From NCBI GenBank assembly GCA_963772935.1, contig CAVYZK010000007.1, positions 372,001-436,000 of the forward strand: a stretch of DNA of 64,000 nucleotides. Reading direction: 5' to 3'. The position numbers and the translations under genes are program-made. Positions 8,013 through 16,714 of this stretch are shown in pieces. Position 1 is the first letter of the stretch. Every line of letters starts with the position of its first letter. Source of the DNA: JANNNF01 sp963772935 (GTDB lineage: Bacteria > Pseudomonadota > Alphaproteobacteria > Rhodobacterales > Rhodobacteraceae). Under the pieces are notes generated by a model. The model did not search any database, was not told where the DNA came from, and saw only the letters and a program-made list of their open reading frames with translations.

Positions 8013-9926
8013 ATGACCGACCGACCCAAGACCCCCGTTCTGGACCGGGTTAACATCCCCGCCGATATGAAGGCGCTGACCGACCGCGATTTGCGGCAGT
8101 TGGCCGATGACCTGCGCGCGGAAACCATTGCCGCCGTGTCCGTCACAGGCGGGCATCTGGGCGCCGGGCTGGGCGTGGTGGAACTGACCGTGGCGCTGCA
8201 TGCGGTGTTCGACACCCCAAGGGATAAGCTGATCTGGGATGTCGGGCATCAGGCCTATCCGCACAAGATCTTGACCGGGCGCCGCGACCGTATCCGCAGC
8301 CTGCGCAGCGAAGGGGGGTTGTCGGGCTTCACCAAACGCAGCGAGTCGCCCTATGACCCGTTTGGCGCGGCCCATTCGTCTACCTCGATCTCAGCCGCTT
8401 TGGGCTTTGCCATGGCGGCGGAACTGGGGGGTGATCCGGGCGATGCGATTGCGGTGATCGGCGACGGGTCGATGTCTGCGGGCATGGCGTTTGAGGCGAT
8501 GAATAACGCGGGCCATTTGAAGAAACGGCTGTTCGTGATCCTGAACGACAACGAAATGTCGATTGCGCCGCCCACCGGGGCGCTGTCGTCCTACCTTAGC
8601 CGCCTGTATGCCGAGCCACCGCTGCAAGACCTGAAGCAGGCGGCAAAGGGGCTGGTGTCGCTGTTGCCGGAACCTTTGCAGGAAGGGGCGCGGCGCGCCA
8701 AGGAAATGCTCAAAGGCATGACCGTGGGAGGTACGCTGTTTGAGGAGTTGGGATTTTCCTATATCGGTCCGATAGATGGCCATGATCTGGATCAGTTGCT
8801 GCCCGTGCTGCGGATGGCAAAGGCGCGGGCCACCGGGCCGACGCTGATCCATGTGATCACCAAAAAGGGCAAGGGCTATGCCCCGGCTGAAACCGCGCGT
8901 GACAAGGGCCATGCGACGGGCAAGTTTGATGTGCTGACCGGGGTGCAGGCCAAGGCTGCGTCCAACGCGCCAAGCTATACCAAGGTGTTCGCGCAAAGCC
9001 TGATCGCCGAGGCGCAGGCCGACAGCCGCATTGTGGCGGTGACGGCAGCGATGCCGGATGGCACCGGGTTGAACCTGTTTGCTGACCGCTTTCCCAAGCG
9101 CTGCTTTGATGTGGGCATCGCCGAACAACACGCGGTGACGTTTTCGGCGGGGCTGGCGGCGGGCGGGATGAAGCCGTTCTGCACGATCTATTCCACCTTC
9201 CTGCAACGCGGCTATGATCAGGTGGTGCATGACGTGGCGATCCAGCGCCTGCCCGTGCGCTTTGCGATTGACCGGGCGGGGTTGGTGGGCGCGGATGGTG
9301 CGACCCATGCGGGGTCGTTCGACGTGGCGTTTCTGGCCAACCTGCCGGGCATCGTGGTGATGGCGGCGGCCGATGAGGCCGATCTTGTGCATATGGTCGC
9401 CACTGCCGCAGCGCATGATGACGGCCCGATTGCCTTCCGCTTTCCGCGTGGGGATGGCACCGGCTGTGAGATGCCGTTGAAGGGTGTGCCGCTGGAAATC
9501 GGCAAGGGCCGAGTGATGCGTGAAGGGTCACGCGTGGCGATCCTGTCCTTTGGCACCCGCCTGTCCGAAGTGATGATCGCCGCCGAGGCGCTTGCCGCCC
9601 GTGGCCTTGCGCCGACTGTGGTGGACGCGCGCTTTGCCAAGCCGCTGGACGCCGACCTGATCTTGCGTCTGGCGCGCGAGCATGAGGCGCTGATCACGGT
9701 CGAGGAAGGCGCTGTTGGCGGATTTGGCAGCCACGTCAGCCACTTGCTGGCCGAAGCCGGGGTGTTTGACCGGGGGTTGAAATATCGGTCGATGGTACTG
9801 CCGGATATCTTCATTGATCAGGCCAGCCCGGAACGGATGTATCAGGTGGCAGGCATGGATGCGGCGCAGATTGAGGCAAAAGTCTTGGAAACGCTTGGGG
9901 TGGCTGTCGTCGGCTTGCGGGCCTAA
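8013..9926 (+). CDS. dxs: 1-deoxy-D-xylulose-5-phosphate synthase
   Basis: A 637-residue thiamine-diphosphate enzyme, the first step of the non-mevalonate isoprenoid pathway (pyruvate plus glyceraldehyde 3-phosphate to DXP). The TPP fold reads VIGDGSMSAGMAFEAMNNAG, preceded by DVGHQAYPHKILTGRR. The pyrimidine domain has GIAEQHAVTFSAGLA and FAIDRAGLVGADGATHAG. The ATG at 8013 follows GAGG; an in-frame upstream TTG/GTG stretch would overlap the end of ispA and is less likely. It requires TPP, and the thiamine importer is encoded next door. Confidence 0.95.
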   Translation: MTDRPKTPVLDRVNIPADMKALTDRDLRQLADDLRAETIAAVSVTGGHLGAGLGVVELTVALHAVFDTPRDKLIWDVGHQAYPHKILTGRRDRIRSLRSEGGLSGFTKRSESPYDPFGAAHSSTSISAALGFAMAAELGGDPGDAIAVIGDGSMSAGMAFEAMNNAGHLKKRLFVILNDNEMSIAPPTGALSSYLSRLYAEPPLQDLKQAAKGLVSLLPEPLQEGARRAKEMLKGMTVGGTLFEELGFSYIGPIDGHDLDQLLPVLRMAKARATGPTLIHVITKKGKGYAPAETARDKGHATGKFDVLTGVQAKAASNAPSYTKVFAQSLIAEAQADSRIVAVTAAMPDGTGLNLFADRFPKRCFDVGIAEQHAVTFSAGLAAGGMKPFCTIYSTFLQRGYDQVVHDVAIQRLPVRFAIDRAGLVGADGATHAGSFDVAFLANLPGIVVMAAADEADLVHMVATAAAHDDGPIAFRFPRGDGTGCEMPLKGVPLEIGKGRVMREGSRVAILSFGTRLSEVMIAAEALAARGLAPTVVDARFAKPLDADLILRLAREHEALITVEEGAVGGFGSHVSHLLAEAGVFDRGLKYRSMVLPDIFIDQASPERMYQVAGMDAAQIEAKVLETLGVAVVGLRA

Positions 9927-9934
9927 GGCAGGAA

Positions 9935-10017
9935 GGGGGCTTCACGCCCCCTCGGCCTGCGGCCTCACCCCCGTGGGATATTTAGAGACAGAAAATGCAA
10001 ATTTTAGATAAGTTTTA
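9935..10017. repeat. dispersed hairpin/GATATTTA element, copy 2 (long form)
   Basis: It sits between the convergent dxs and thiQ genes. A GC-rich stem (GGGGGCTTCACGCCCCC) is followed by CCCCGTGGGATATTTAGAG, then ACAGAAAATGCAAATTTTAG and ATAAGTTTTA. The last part is almost identical to the copy at 28912-28955 and includes the last codons and stop of thiQ (10004-10012). Confidence 0.75.
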
Positions 10018-10711
10018 GGGGCTTGTCGCCGAGGTAGGCTTGCAGCGCGGCAGGTGGGTTGGCGAGCAGGGATTTGGTCGGTTGCGGCGCATGGGCCACG
10101 CCATCAGCCACCAGCACCGTGTGGTCGCACAGGTGCAGCGCATCGGCGGGGTCGTGGGTGATCATCAGCAGGGCGGCCCCAGTGGCAGCCAGCACTTGGG
10201 CCACCAGATCCAGCATCTCTGCCTTCAGCGCGGGGCCAAGGGCGGCAAACGGTTCATCGAGCAAAAGCAGGGGCTTGGCGCGCAGCAGGGCGCGGGCGAG
10301 GGCGGCGCGGCTTTGCTGGCCACCGGACAGTTGCGCAGGCTTTCGCGGGCCAAACCCGACAAGGCCAACCTTCACCAACGCGTCGTCAACCGCGCCATGC
10401 TGTAGCGGCGTCAGGCGGAGCGAGGGGTTCAGCCCGAGGCCGAGATTTTGCGCAATCGTCAGATGCGGGAACAGGTTCTGGTCCTGAAACAGGATGCTGA
10501 TGGGGCGGGTTCCGGGGGGGCCAAGGTCTTCGCCGTTCCAGCGGATATGGCCAGAGTTGGGCGGCAAAAACCCTGCAATCGCAGACAGCAGCGTCGATTT
10601 TCCGGCCCCCGATGGCCCGATCAGCGCGATGCGGTCACCGGGGTTGACCTGCCAGTCGGCGGTCAGGATAAAGCTGCCAAGGGTGAGGCGCAGGTTTTCA
10701 AGCGTCAGCAA
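10004..10711 (-). CDS. thiQ: thiamine ABC transporter ATP-binding protein
   Basis: A 235-residue ABC ATPase that powers thiamine/TPP import with ThiB and ThiP. The Walker A is GPSGAGKST, the Q-loop region ILFQDQNLFPHLT, the signature LSGGQQSR and the Walker B LLLLDEPFAALG, followed by the switch histidine in MITHDP. The TTG start at 10711 is chosen because AAGGAG lies six bases upstream, inside the end of thiP. The last codons (KLI-stop) lie within a dispersed repeat element. The gene is third in the thiBPQ operon. Confidence 0.88.
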   Translation of the reverse strand: MLTLENLRLTLGSFILTADWQVNPGDRIALIGPSGAGKSTLLSAIAGFLPPNSGHIRWNGEDLGPPGTRPISILFQDQNLFPHLTIAQNLGLGLNPSLRLTPLQHGAVDDALVKVGLVGFGPRKPAQLSGGQQSRAALARALLRAKPLLLLDEPFAALGPALKAEMLDLVAQVLAATGAALLMITHDPADALHLCDHTVLVADGVAHAPQPTKSLLANPPAALQAYLGDKPLKLI

Positions 10712-12249
10712 GGCGGCCTCCTTGGTCAAAGGCCCAGAACAGGGCAAAGCTGAGCGTCACAAGGATCAGCGCCGCCGCTGCTGCGGCCTCTAGCCGGTAG
10801 GCCCCCATCAGGCGCTGCACGACCAGCGGCAGGGTGGCGCTTTGGTCATCGGCAAACAGCGCGATCACCCCCAGATCGCCCATCGACAGCGCCGCCGCAA
10901 TACCCGCGCCAAAGCCCAAGGGTCGGGCAAGGCGGGGCAGGGTCAGCCACCGCAGGCGCGCAAGCCCTTGTAAAGACAGGCTTGCGGCAAGGTGATCATA
11001 GTTTGCATGCAGGGCGCGGGCCTCGGGCAGGATCAGGCGGTAGAGGTAGGGCAGCGACAGGGCCGTGTTGACCAGAATGGTGACGGGAAGGGCAAGCCGT
11101 GCCGGGGGGATCAGCGGCTGAAGCAGCAGGAACAACCCGGTGCCCAGCACGAGCCCGGAGGTCGCGAGAGGCAGCAGGGCGGCGGCGTCCAGCATGCGGT
11201 TCGGGCGGGCGGCGACCGCAAGGGCAAGGGTCAGGGCGGCGGTTGTGGCAAGGATGGCGGAGGTCAGAGCGACAAGGATGGAGCGTATCGTTGCGGTCCA
11301 GAGAGAGGCGGGAAGGTCGGTCAGGCCGGGCAATCCGCGCAGGACCACCGCGCCAAGTGGCAGGATCAGGAACAGCGCGGCGGCCAGAATTGCCAGCATA
11401 TCCAGATATTTGCGCCATCCGGCTGGCGCGAAAGGCAGCACGTTTCGCCCCGCCCCGGTGCCAAATCCCGCAGGTCGCACCAAGGCCCAGACGGCGGTTG
11501 CAGCCACCGCACATAGCACGAACTGCACCCCCGCGAGGCTGGCCGCACGACCAAGGGCGAAGTCAAACCGCAGCGCCTGATAGATGGCGAGTTCCACCGT
11601 GGTGGCCCCCGGCCCGCCGCCGAGTGTCAGGGCGACGGCAAAGCTGGTCAGGCACAGGGTAAAGATGATCAGCGCCGCACTTGGCAGCACCTCGCGCAGC
11701 ATCGGTCGTTCCAGATGGCGGAAGGTATCAGCCGGGGCGAAGTTCAGTGATTGGGCAAGGCGAAAGCGTTCGGACGGGATGGCTTGCCAGCCTTGCAGGA
11801 TCATCCTTGTCGCCAATGGCAGGTTCAGAAACACATGCGCCAGCACCACGCCATGCAGCCCGTAGATCGACACGGGGGGCAGGCCAAGCAGGCCAAGCCC
11901 TTGATTCAGAACGCCGGACCGCCCGAAAACCGCCAGCAACCCAAGGGTTGCCACGATGACCGGTAGCAGGAAGGGCGCCCCCATCAGCGTGATCAGCGCG
12001 CCCGCTGCCGGGAAAGCTGCGGCGGGCCAAAGCGCGGGCGACAGGGATGGCGAGGAGGGTGGATACGGCCGCCGACAGGGTGGCTTGCAGGACGGTAAAG
12101 CGGATGGCGGCCCAGTCTTCGGGGCGGGGGGCAAAGCTGTCGGCGCGCCATGACAGGGCGGCCAAAGGGGCCAGAACGAGGGCCAGCAACACGGCGGCAA
12201 TCGCTGCGGCACTGCTGGTCAAGCCGTTGATTTCTGGCCCCTTTGGCAT
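10698..12249 (-). CDS. thiP: thiamine ABC transporter permease, apparent frameshift
   Basis: An inner-membrane permease of about 517 residues, with two fused copies of the binding-protein-dependent transport fold. The N-terminal frame reads to LLAIPVARALARRSFP, and the following frame continues AAGALITLMGAPFLLPVIVATLGL. Removing one base from the TTTCCC run near 12010-12015 joins them. The rest is intact, with two EAA-type loops (LAQSLNFAPADTFRHLERPML and LAASLSLQGLARLRWLTLPRL) and multiple hydrophobic segments. It lies three bases after thiB and overlaps thiQ. A sequence error is more likely than a real break. Confidence 0.85.
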
Positions 12250-12252
12250 TGT

Positions 12253-13236
12253 TTATCGCGACAGCGCGGCTTGCCATTCGGCCAGTGCCGCGTCGCGGGC
12301 GGCCTGTGCGTCGGTGGCAGACAGCAGCAGCGATTTGGCCGGGCGCAGCGATTCAAACCCTTCGGGCAGGCCTGCGGCAGGCGTGACGGCGGGGTACATC
12401 CAGTTGGTGGTGGGGATCACCGACTGAAACGCCTCCGTCTGCATGAAGGCGAGGAAGGCATCGGCCAAGGCAGGCTGGTCCGTGCCCGCAAGTTTGCCCG
12501 CCACTTCGACCTGCATGTAGTGGCCCTCGGTGAAGGCAGCCGCAGATTTGGTGGCATCCTGCTCGGCGATCAGGTGATAGGCGGGGGAGGTGGTGTAGGA
12601 CAGCACCATGTCCGCCTCGCCTTCCAGAAACAGGCCGTAGGCCTCGGACCAGCCCGGGGTGACCGTCACGATGTTGTCGGCGAGGTCGGCCCAGACTTGC
12701 GGGGCCTTGTCGCCGTAGGCCATCTTGACCCACATCAAAAGGCCCAGACCGGGGGTCGAGGATCGGGGATCCTGGATCACCACCTTCAGATCAGACGCGG
12801 CCAGTTCCATGAATGATTTCGGGGGGTTGGTCAGTTTGGTGTTGTCATAGACAAAGGCAAACCAGCCCCAGTCATAGGGCAGAAAATTGGGGTCATCATA
12901 GGCCACGGGCAGGTCGTTTTTGGCGGCGATTCCGTGCGGGGCGAACAGGCCGGTGGCGGTGGCTGTGGCGGTCAGGTTGGTGTCGAGGCCGAGGATGATA
13001 TCGGCGTCGGTGGTGGCCCCTTCAAGCTGGATGCGGGCCAGAAGGGCCGCGCCGTCACCCGCGCCTATGAACTGGATGTCACAGGAACACGTTGATTCAA
13101 AAGCTTTTTCCACGGCAGGGCCGGGGCCCCATTCGGAAATGAAGCTGTCATAGGTCAGCACGGTAAGAACGGGGGTTTCGGCCAGTGCAGGGTATGCAAT
13201 GACAGTCAGGCCCGCAGCGAGGAGGTTGATTTTCAT
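12253..13236 (-). CDS. thiB: thiamine ABC transporter substrate-binding protein
   Basis: A 327-residue periplasmic binding protein with a Sec signal peptide (MKINLLAAGLTVIAYPALA). The mature part starts ETPVLTVLTYDSFISEWGPGPAVEKAFE, typical of ThiB, and later has YDWGWFAFVYDNTKL and LSYTTSPAYH. It captures thiamine or its phosphates for ThiPQ. The start at 13236 is chosen because it gives the signal peptide; the longer open frame upstream is the riboswitch. The operon is controlled by the TPP riboswitch immediately upstream. Confidence 0.92.
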   Translation of the reverse strand: MKINLLAAGLTVIAYPALAETPVLTVLTYDSFISEWGPGPAVEKAFESTCSCDIQFIGAGDGAALLARIQLEGATTDADIILGLDTNLTATATATGLFAPHGIAAKNDLPVAYDDPNFLPYDWGWFAFVYDNTKLTNPPKSFMELAASDLKVVIQDPRSSTPGLGLLMWVKMAYGDKAPQVWADLADNIVTVTPGWSEAYGLFLEGEADMVLSYTTSPAYHLIAEQDATKSAAAFTEGHYMQVEVAGKLAGTDQPALADAFLAFMQTEAFQSVIPTTNWMYPAVTPAAGLPEGFESLRPAKSLLLSATDAQAARDAALAEWQAALSR

Positions 13237-13284
13237 AGCTTTTCTCCATTCTGCGACGGTATAGGTCGGGAATGGACAAGGCCC

Positions 13285-13385
13285 ATGCACCTTCCCTCCG
13301 CCGGTATGATCCGGTTCAGGTTCGACGGGTCCGCTTTCGCATCTCAGCCATGGGTCTTGCGACCAACAGCACCCCGAGGTGAGGC
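13285..13385 (-). promoter_or_regulatory. TPP riboswitch (THI element)
   Basis: On the minus strand, upstream of thiB, the conserved thiamin-pyrophosphate aptamer cores are clear. CGGGGTGCT opens the P1/P2 region, GGCTGAGATGC (CTGAGA complementary to 13342-13347) is the pyrimidine-binding core, and ACCTGAACCGGATCATACC followed by GGCGGAGGGA is the P4/P5 pyrophosphate core. Spacing and order match the THI box. It should shut down thiBPQ when TPP is plentiful. Confidence 0.93.
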
Positions 13386-13797
13386 GAAACATAGGGGAAA
13401 GCAGGCGGGCCGCAAGGGGGATTGTGCGGGGCGTGAACCGGGGGGGTTCGGGGAATGGGGCGTAGAGGATGCGTAAAGACCCCGTAGAGGATGCGTAGAG
13501 GATTTGTAGATACAGGCGGGATTGGGGGTGGCGTTAACCAAGGGTTGGGGAATCGGGGCGCGGTGGTGGGTTGTGGTGGGAGGGGGGTAACTTGGATTTA
13601 ACTATTGTATGGGAACGGTAGGGGATGCCTGCGGGCTGCAACGATAGGTTCACGCGCGCGCCGACCGAGGTGGACAGCCGCGCGCAAGGGGCGTTGGATT
13701 TGTAGGGTTTGTGGAGGGGAGATGGGCGGAATCGCCCATCCTACGGTGGATTCTGTGGCGGGGGTGGCTTATGGCTTGGCGTAAAGGAGCCTGACCC
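13386..13797. other. non-coding region with short tandem repeats and a hairpin
   Basis: I see no convincing gene in this stretch between the thiB riboswitch and aroC. It holds two 18-base repeats, CGTAGAGGATGCGTAAAG (13461-13478) and CGTAGAGGATGCGTAGAG (13483-13500), with a third partial copy at 13494-13509. A perfect hairpin GATGGGCG-GAAT-CGCCCATC lies at 13721-13740. The aroC ribosome binding site AAAGGAG is just before the ATG at 13798. Confidence 0.6.
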
Positions 13798-14899
13798 ATG
13801 AGCCTGAATACCTTTGGACATTTGTTCCGCGTGACCACCTGGGGCGAGAGCCATGGACCGGCGATTGGCTGTACGGTCGATGGCTGCCCGCCGGGGGTGC
13901 GGCTGTCGGAGGCGGATTTGCAGCCTTGGCTCGACCGCCGCAAACCGGGGCAGAACAAGTACACCACGCAGCGGCAAGAGGCGGATGAGGTGCGCATCCT
14001 GTCGGGGGTGTTTGAGGGGGTCACAACGGGGACGCCGATCCAGTTGATGATCGAGAACACGGATCAGCGGTCCAAGGATTATGGCGCGATTGCGCAGGCG
14101 TTCCGGCCCGGCCATGCGGATATCACCTATCATCAGAAGTATGGGGTACGGGACTATCGCGGGGGCGGGCGGTCGTCGGCGCGGGAAACCGCGAGCCGGG
14201 TGGCGGCAGGCGGCGTGGCGCGGGCGGTGTTGGCGGCGCTGTGCCCTGACCTGCGGATCACCGGGTATATGGTGCAGATGGGGGTGCACGGGATTGACCG
14301 GGGGCGGTTTGATCTGGCCGAGGTAGAGCGCAATCCGTTCTGGGTGCCGGATGCGGTGGCGGCGGTGGAATGGGCCGGCGTATCTGGACGGGCTGCGGCG
14401 GGATTTGAACTCGGTAGGGGCGGTGATCGAGGTGGTGGCCACTGGCGTGCCTGCGGGGTTGGGCGCGCCGCTCTACGCCAAGCTGGACTCTGATCTGGCG
14501 TCGGCGATGATGTCGATCAACGCGGTCAAGGCGGTGGAGATTGGCGACGGGATGGCGGTCGCGGCGCTGACCGGCGTTGAAAATGCGGATGAAATTCGCA
14601 TGGGCGCGCAGGGGCCGGAGTTTCTGTCGAACCACGCCGGGGGTATCTTGGGCGGGATTTCCACCGGGCAGGATGTGGTCTGCCGCTTTGCGGTGAAGCC
14701 CACGTCCAGCATCCTGACCCCGCGCCGCACGGTCAATGCGGCGGGTGAAGAACTGGACCTGATCACCAAGGGGCGGCATGATCCCTGCGTGGGCATCCGC
14801 GCGGTGCCTGTGGGCGAGGCGATGATGGCCTGCGTGTTGCTGGACCATCTGCTGCTGGACCGGGGCCAAACGGGGGCGGTGCGGGGCGTTATCGGCTAG
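13798..14899 (+). CDS. aroC: chorismate synthase, apparent frameshift
   Basis: The last enzyme of the shikimate pathway, converting EPSP to chorismate with reduced FMN, about 366 residues. The N-terminal frame has NTFGHLFRVTTWGESHG, GCPPG and RGGGRSSARETASRVAAG, all AroC signatures. It reads correctly to AVEW, and a second frame starting near 14378 continues AYLDGLRRDLNSVGAVIEV to the end (MGAQGPEFLSNHAGGILGGISTGQDV, RHDPCVGIRAVPVGEAM). One extra base in GGCCGG near 14374-14377 separates them. As the enzyme is normally essential, I regard this as a sequence error. Confidence 0.88.
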
Positions 14900-14911
14900 G
14901 GAGGGGCGTTG

Positions 14912-16714
14912 GTGCAGCGGTTGGTCTGGCCTTTTGGCGGTGTGCTGATCGCGGTGCTGGCGGTGATGGCAGCACTTGGGGCCACGCGGTTTTACCTCGC
15001 CGAGGGGCACAGCCGGGCCGAGGCGACACTGGCGCTGACCATTCAGGCGCTCGACGGGCATTTGCGGCGGTTCGAGGCGGTGCCCGATTTGCTGGCCGAT
15101 CAGGAGACCATAGGGCGGTTGGTGGCGCAGCCGGATGACCGGTCGCAACGGGCGGCGATGGACCGCTGGCTGAAGGCCAAGAACGCGGGGCTGGAGGCGT
15201 CGGATATCTACATCATGACGCCCGATGGGGTGACGATTGCGGCCAGCAACTATGACCGGGCCGACAGTTTTGTGGGCCAGAATTTCAGCTATCGGCCCTA
15301 TTTCACCGCCGCTGTGGCGGGGGAGAAGGGGCGGTTTTATGCGATTGGTACAACATCCGGCGTGCGGGGCTATTACTTTGCCGCCCCGGTGCGCGATGCG
15401 GAGGGCGCGGTCAACGGGGTGATCGCGGTCAAGATCGGGCTGGATGTGATTGAGAGCGAATGGCGCACGCAAGAGGCGCGGATCATGGTGACGGACCCTG
15501 AGGGGATTGTGTTTTTGTCCACTGACCCCGCTTGGCTTTACAAATCCCTGCTGCCGCTGTCAGCCGACCGGATGGAGCGGACGGCGGCCTCGCGCCGCTA
15601 TGCCGATGTGGCGGTGGCAGCGCTGCCGCATGCCAAGGCCGATGGGCTGATGTCGGTGCAGGGCGGCGATGGGTTGCGCGAATATGTGGTGGCCGAGGCG
15701 ATCATGCCGCGTGCCGGGTGGACGGTGCATGTGCTGCTGGACACGCGGTATCTGCGGGGGCAGGCGCGGCTGGCGGTGGCGGCGGTGCTGCTGTTGCTGG
15801 GGGCGGCGGTGGCCCTGGCGGTGCTGATGTGGCAGCGGCGGGTGCGGCTGGCGGAACGCATCGCCTTGCAGGAGCAGGCCAAGGCGGAACTGGAACGCCG
15901 GGTCGCGGCGCGCACCGCCGATCTTGCCCGCGCCAATGTGCTGGTCGAGGCCGAGGTGACGGAACGACGGGCGACGGAGGCCGAGTTGCGCCGCACGCAG
16001 GCCGATCTGGTGCAGGCGGGCAAGCTGGCGGCCTTGGGGCAGATGTCGGCGGCACTGAGCCATGAGATCAACCAACCCCTTGCCGCCGCGCGCAACTATG
16101 CGGATTCGGCGGCGATTCTGATCGACCGTGGGGATGGGGCGCGGGCCAAGGAAAACGTCGGGCAGATATTGTCGCTGATCGACCGGATGGCCGCGATTGC
16201 CCGGCATTTGCGCAATGTGGCGCGCAAACCCGATGCGCCGTTGCAGGACATTTCGCTCTGGCCGCGGCGGTGGACGAGGCACTGGGGGTCGCGGCGTCGC
16301 GGTTGGAGGGGATGACGGTTTCGGTCGATTTGCCGGACGACCTGCCCCTTGTGCGGGCGGGGCCGGTGCGGTTGCAGCAGGTGCTGGTGAACCTTTTGTC
16401 CAACGCGGCGGATGCGGTGCAAGAGGCGGTGGACCGGCGGATTGAAATCACGGCAGAGTGCCACGCGGGACCGTGTGTTGTTGCGTGTGCGCGATACGGG
16501 GCCGGGGGTCGCCCCAGCGATTGCGGACCGGATTTTCGACCCGTTTTTCACCACCAAGCGGGTGGGCTCGGGCCTTGGGCTGGGGTTGTCGATTTCCTAT
16601 AACATCATGAAGGATTTCGGCGGCGATCTGTCGGTGGCCAATGCCCCCGGTGGCGGGGCGGTGTTCACGGTGGATCTGGCCGTTGCGGCCCATCGTGCGG
16701 AGGCAGCGGAATGA
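14912..16714 (+). CDS. dctB: DctB-type sensor histidine kinase, two apparent frameshifts
   Basis: A membrane kinase of about 600 residues. TM1 lies near residues 5-25, followed by a periplasmic double-Cache-like domain (DIYIMTPDGVTIAASN, GRFYAIGTTSGVRGYYFAAPV) and a second TM (LAVAAVLLLLGAAVALAVLMW). A coiled coil leads to the H-box LSHEINQPLAAARNYADSA. The ATPase part is split: frame changes occur near 16257 (a missing base) and near 16465 (an extra G in CGGGAC), restoring AAAVDEALGV, LVNLLSNAADAV, RVRDTGPGV and GLGLGLSI. The GTG start at 14912 follows GGGAGGGG. It overlaps dctD. Its likely ligand is a dicarboxylate or tricarboxylate. Confidence 0.78.

Noticed and set aside
13286..13392. N-terminal extension of ThiB through the upstream open frame
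   Set aside because: The extension is the TPP riboswitch, and the internal ATG at 13236 gives a normal signal peptide.
13798..14899. Programmed ribosomal frameshifting in aroC, tctA, thiP and others
   Set aside because: No shared slippery heptamer or downstream structure was seen, and the shifts occur in unrelated families not known to use it; single-base consensus errors explain all.
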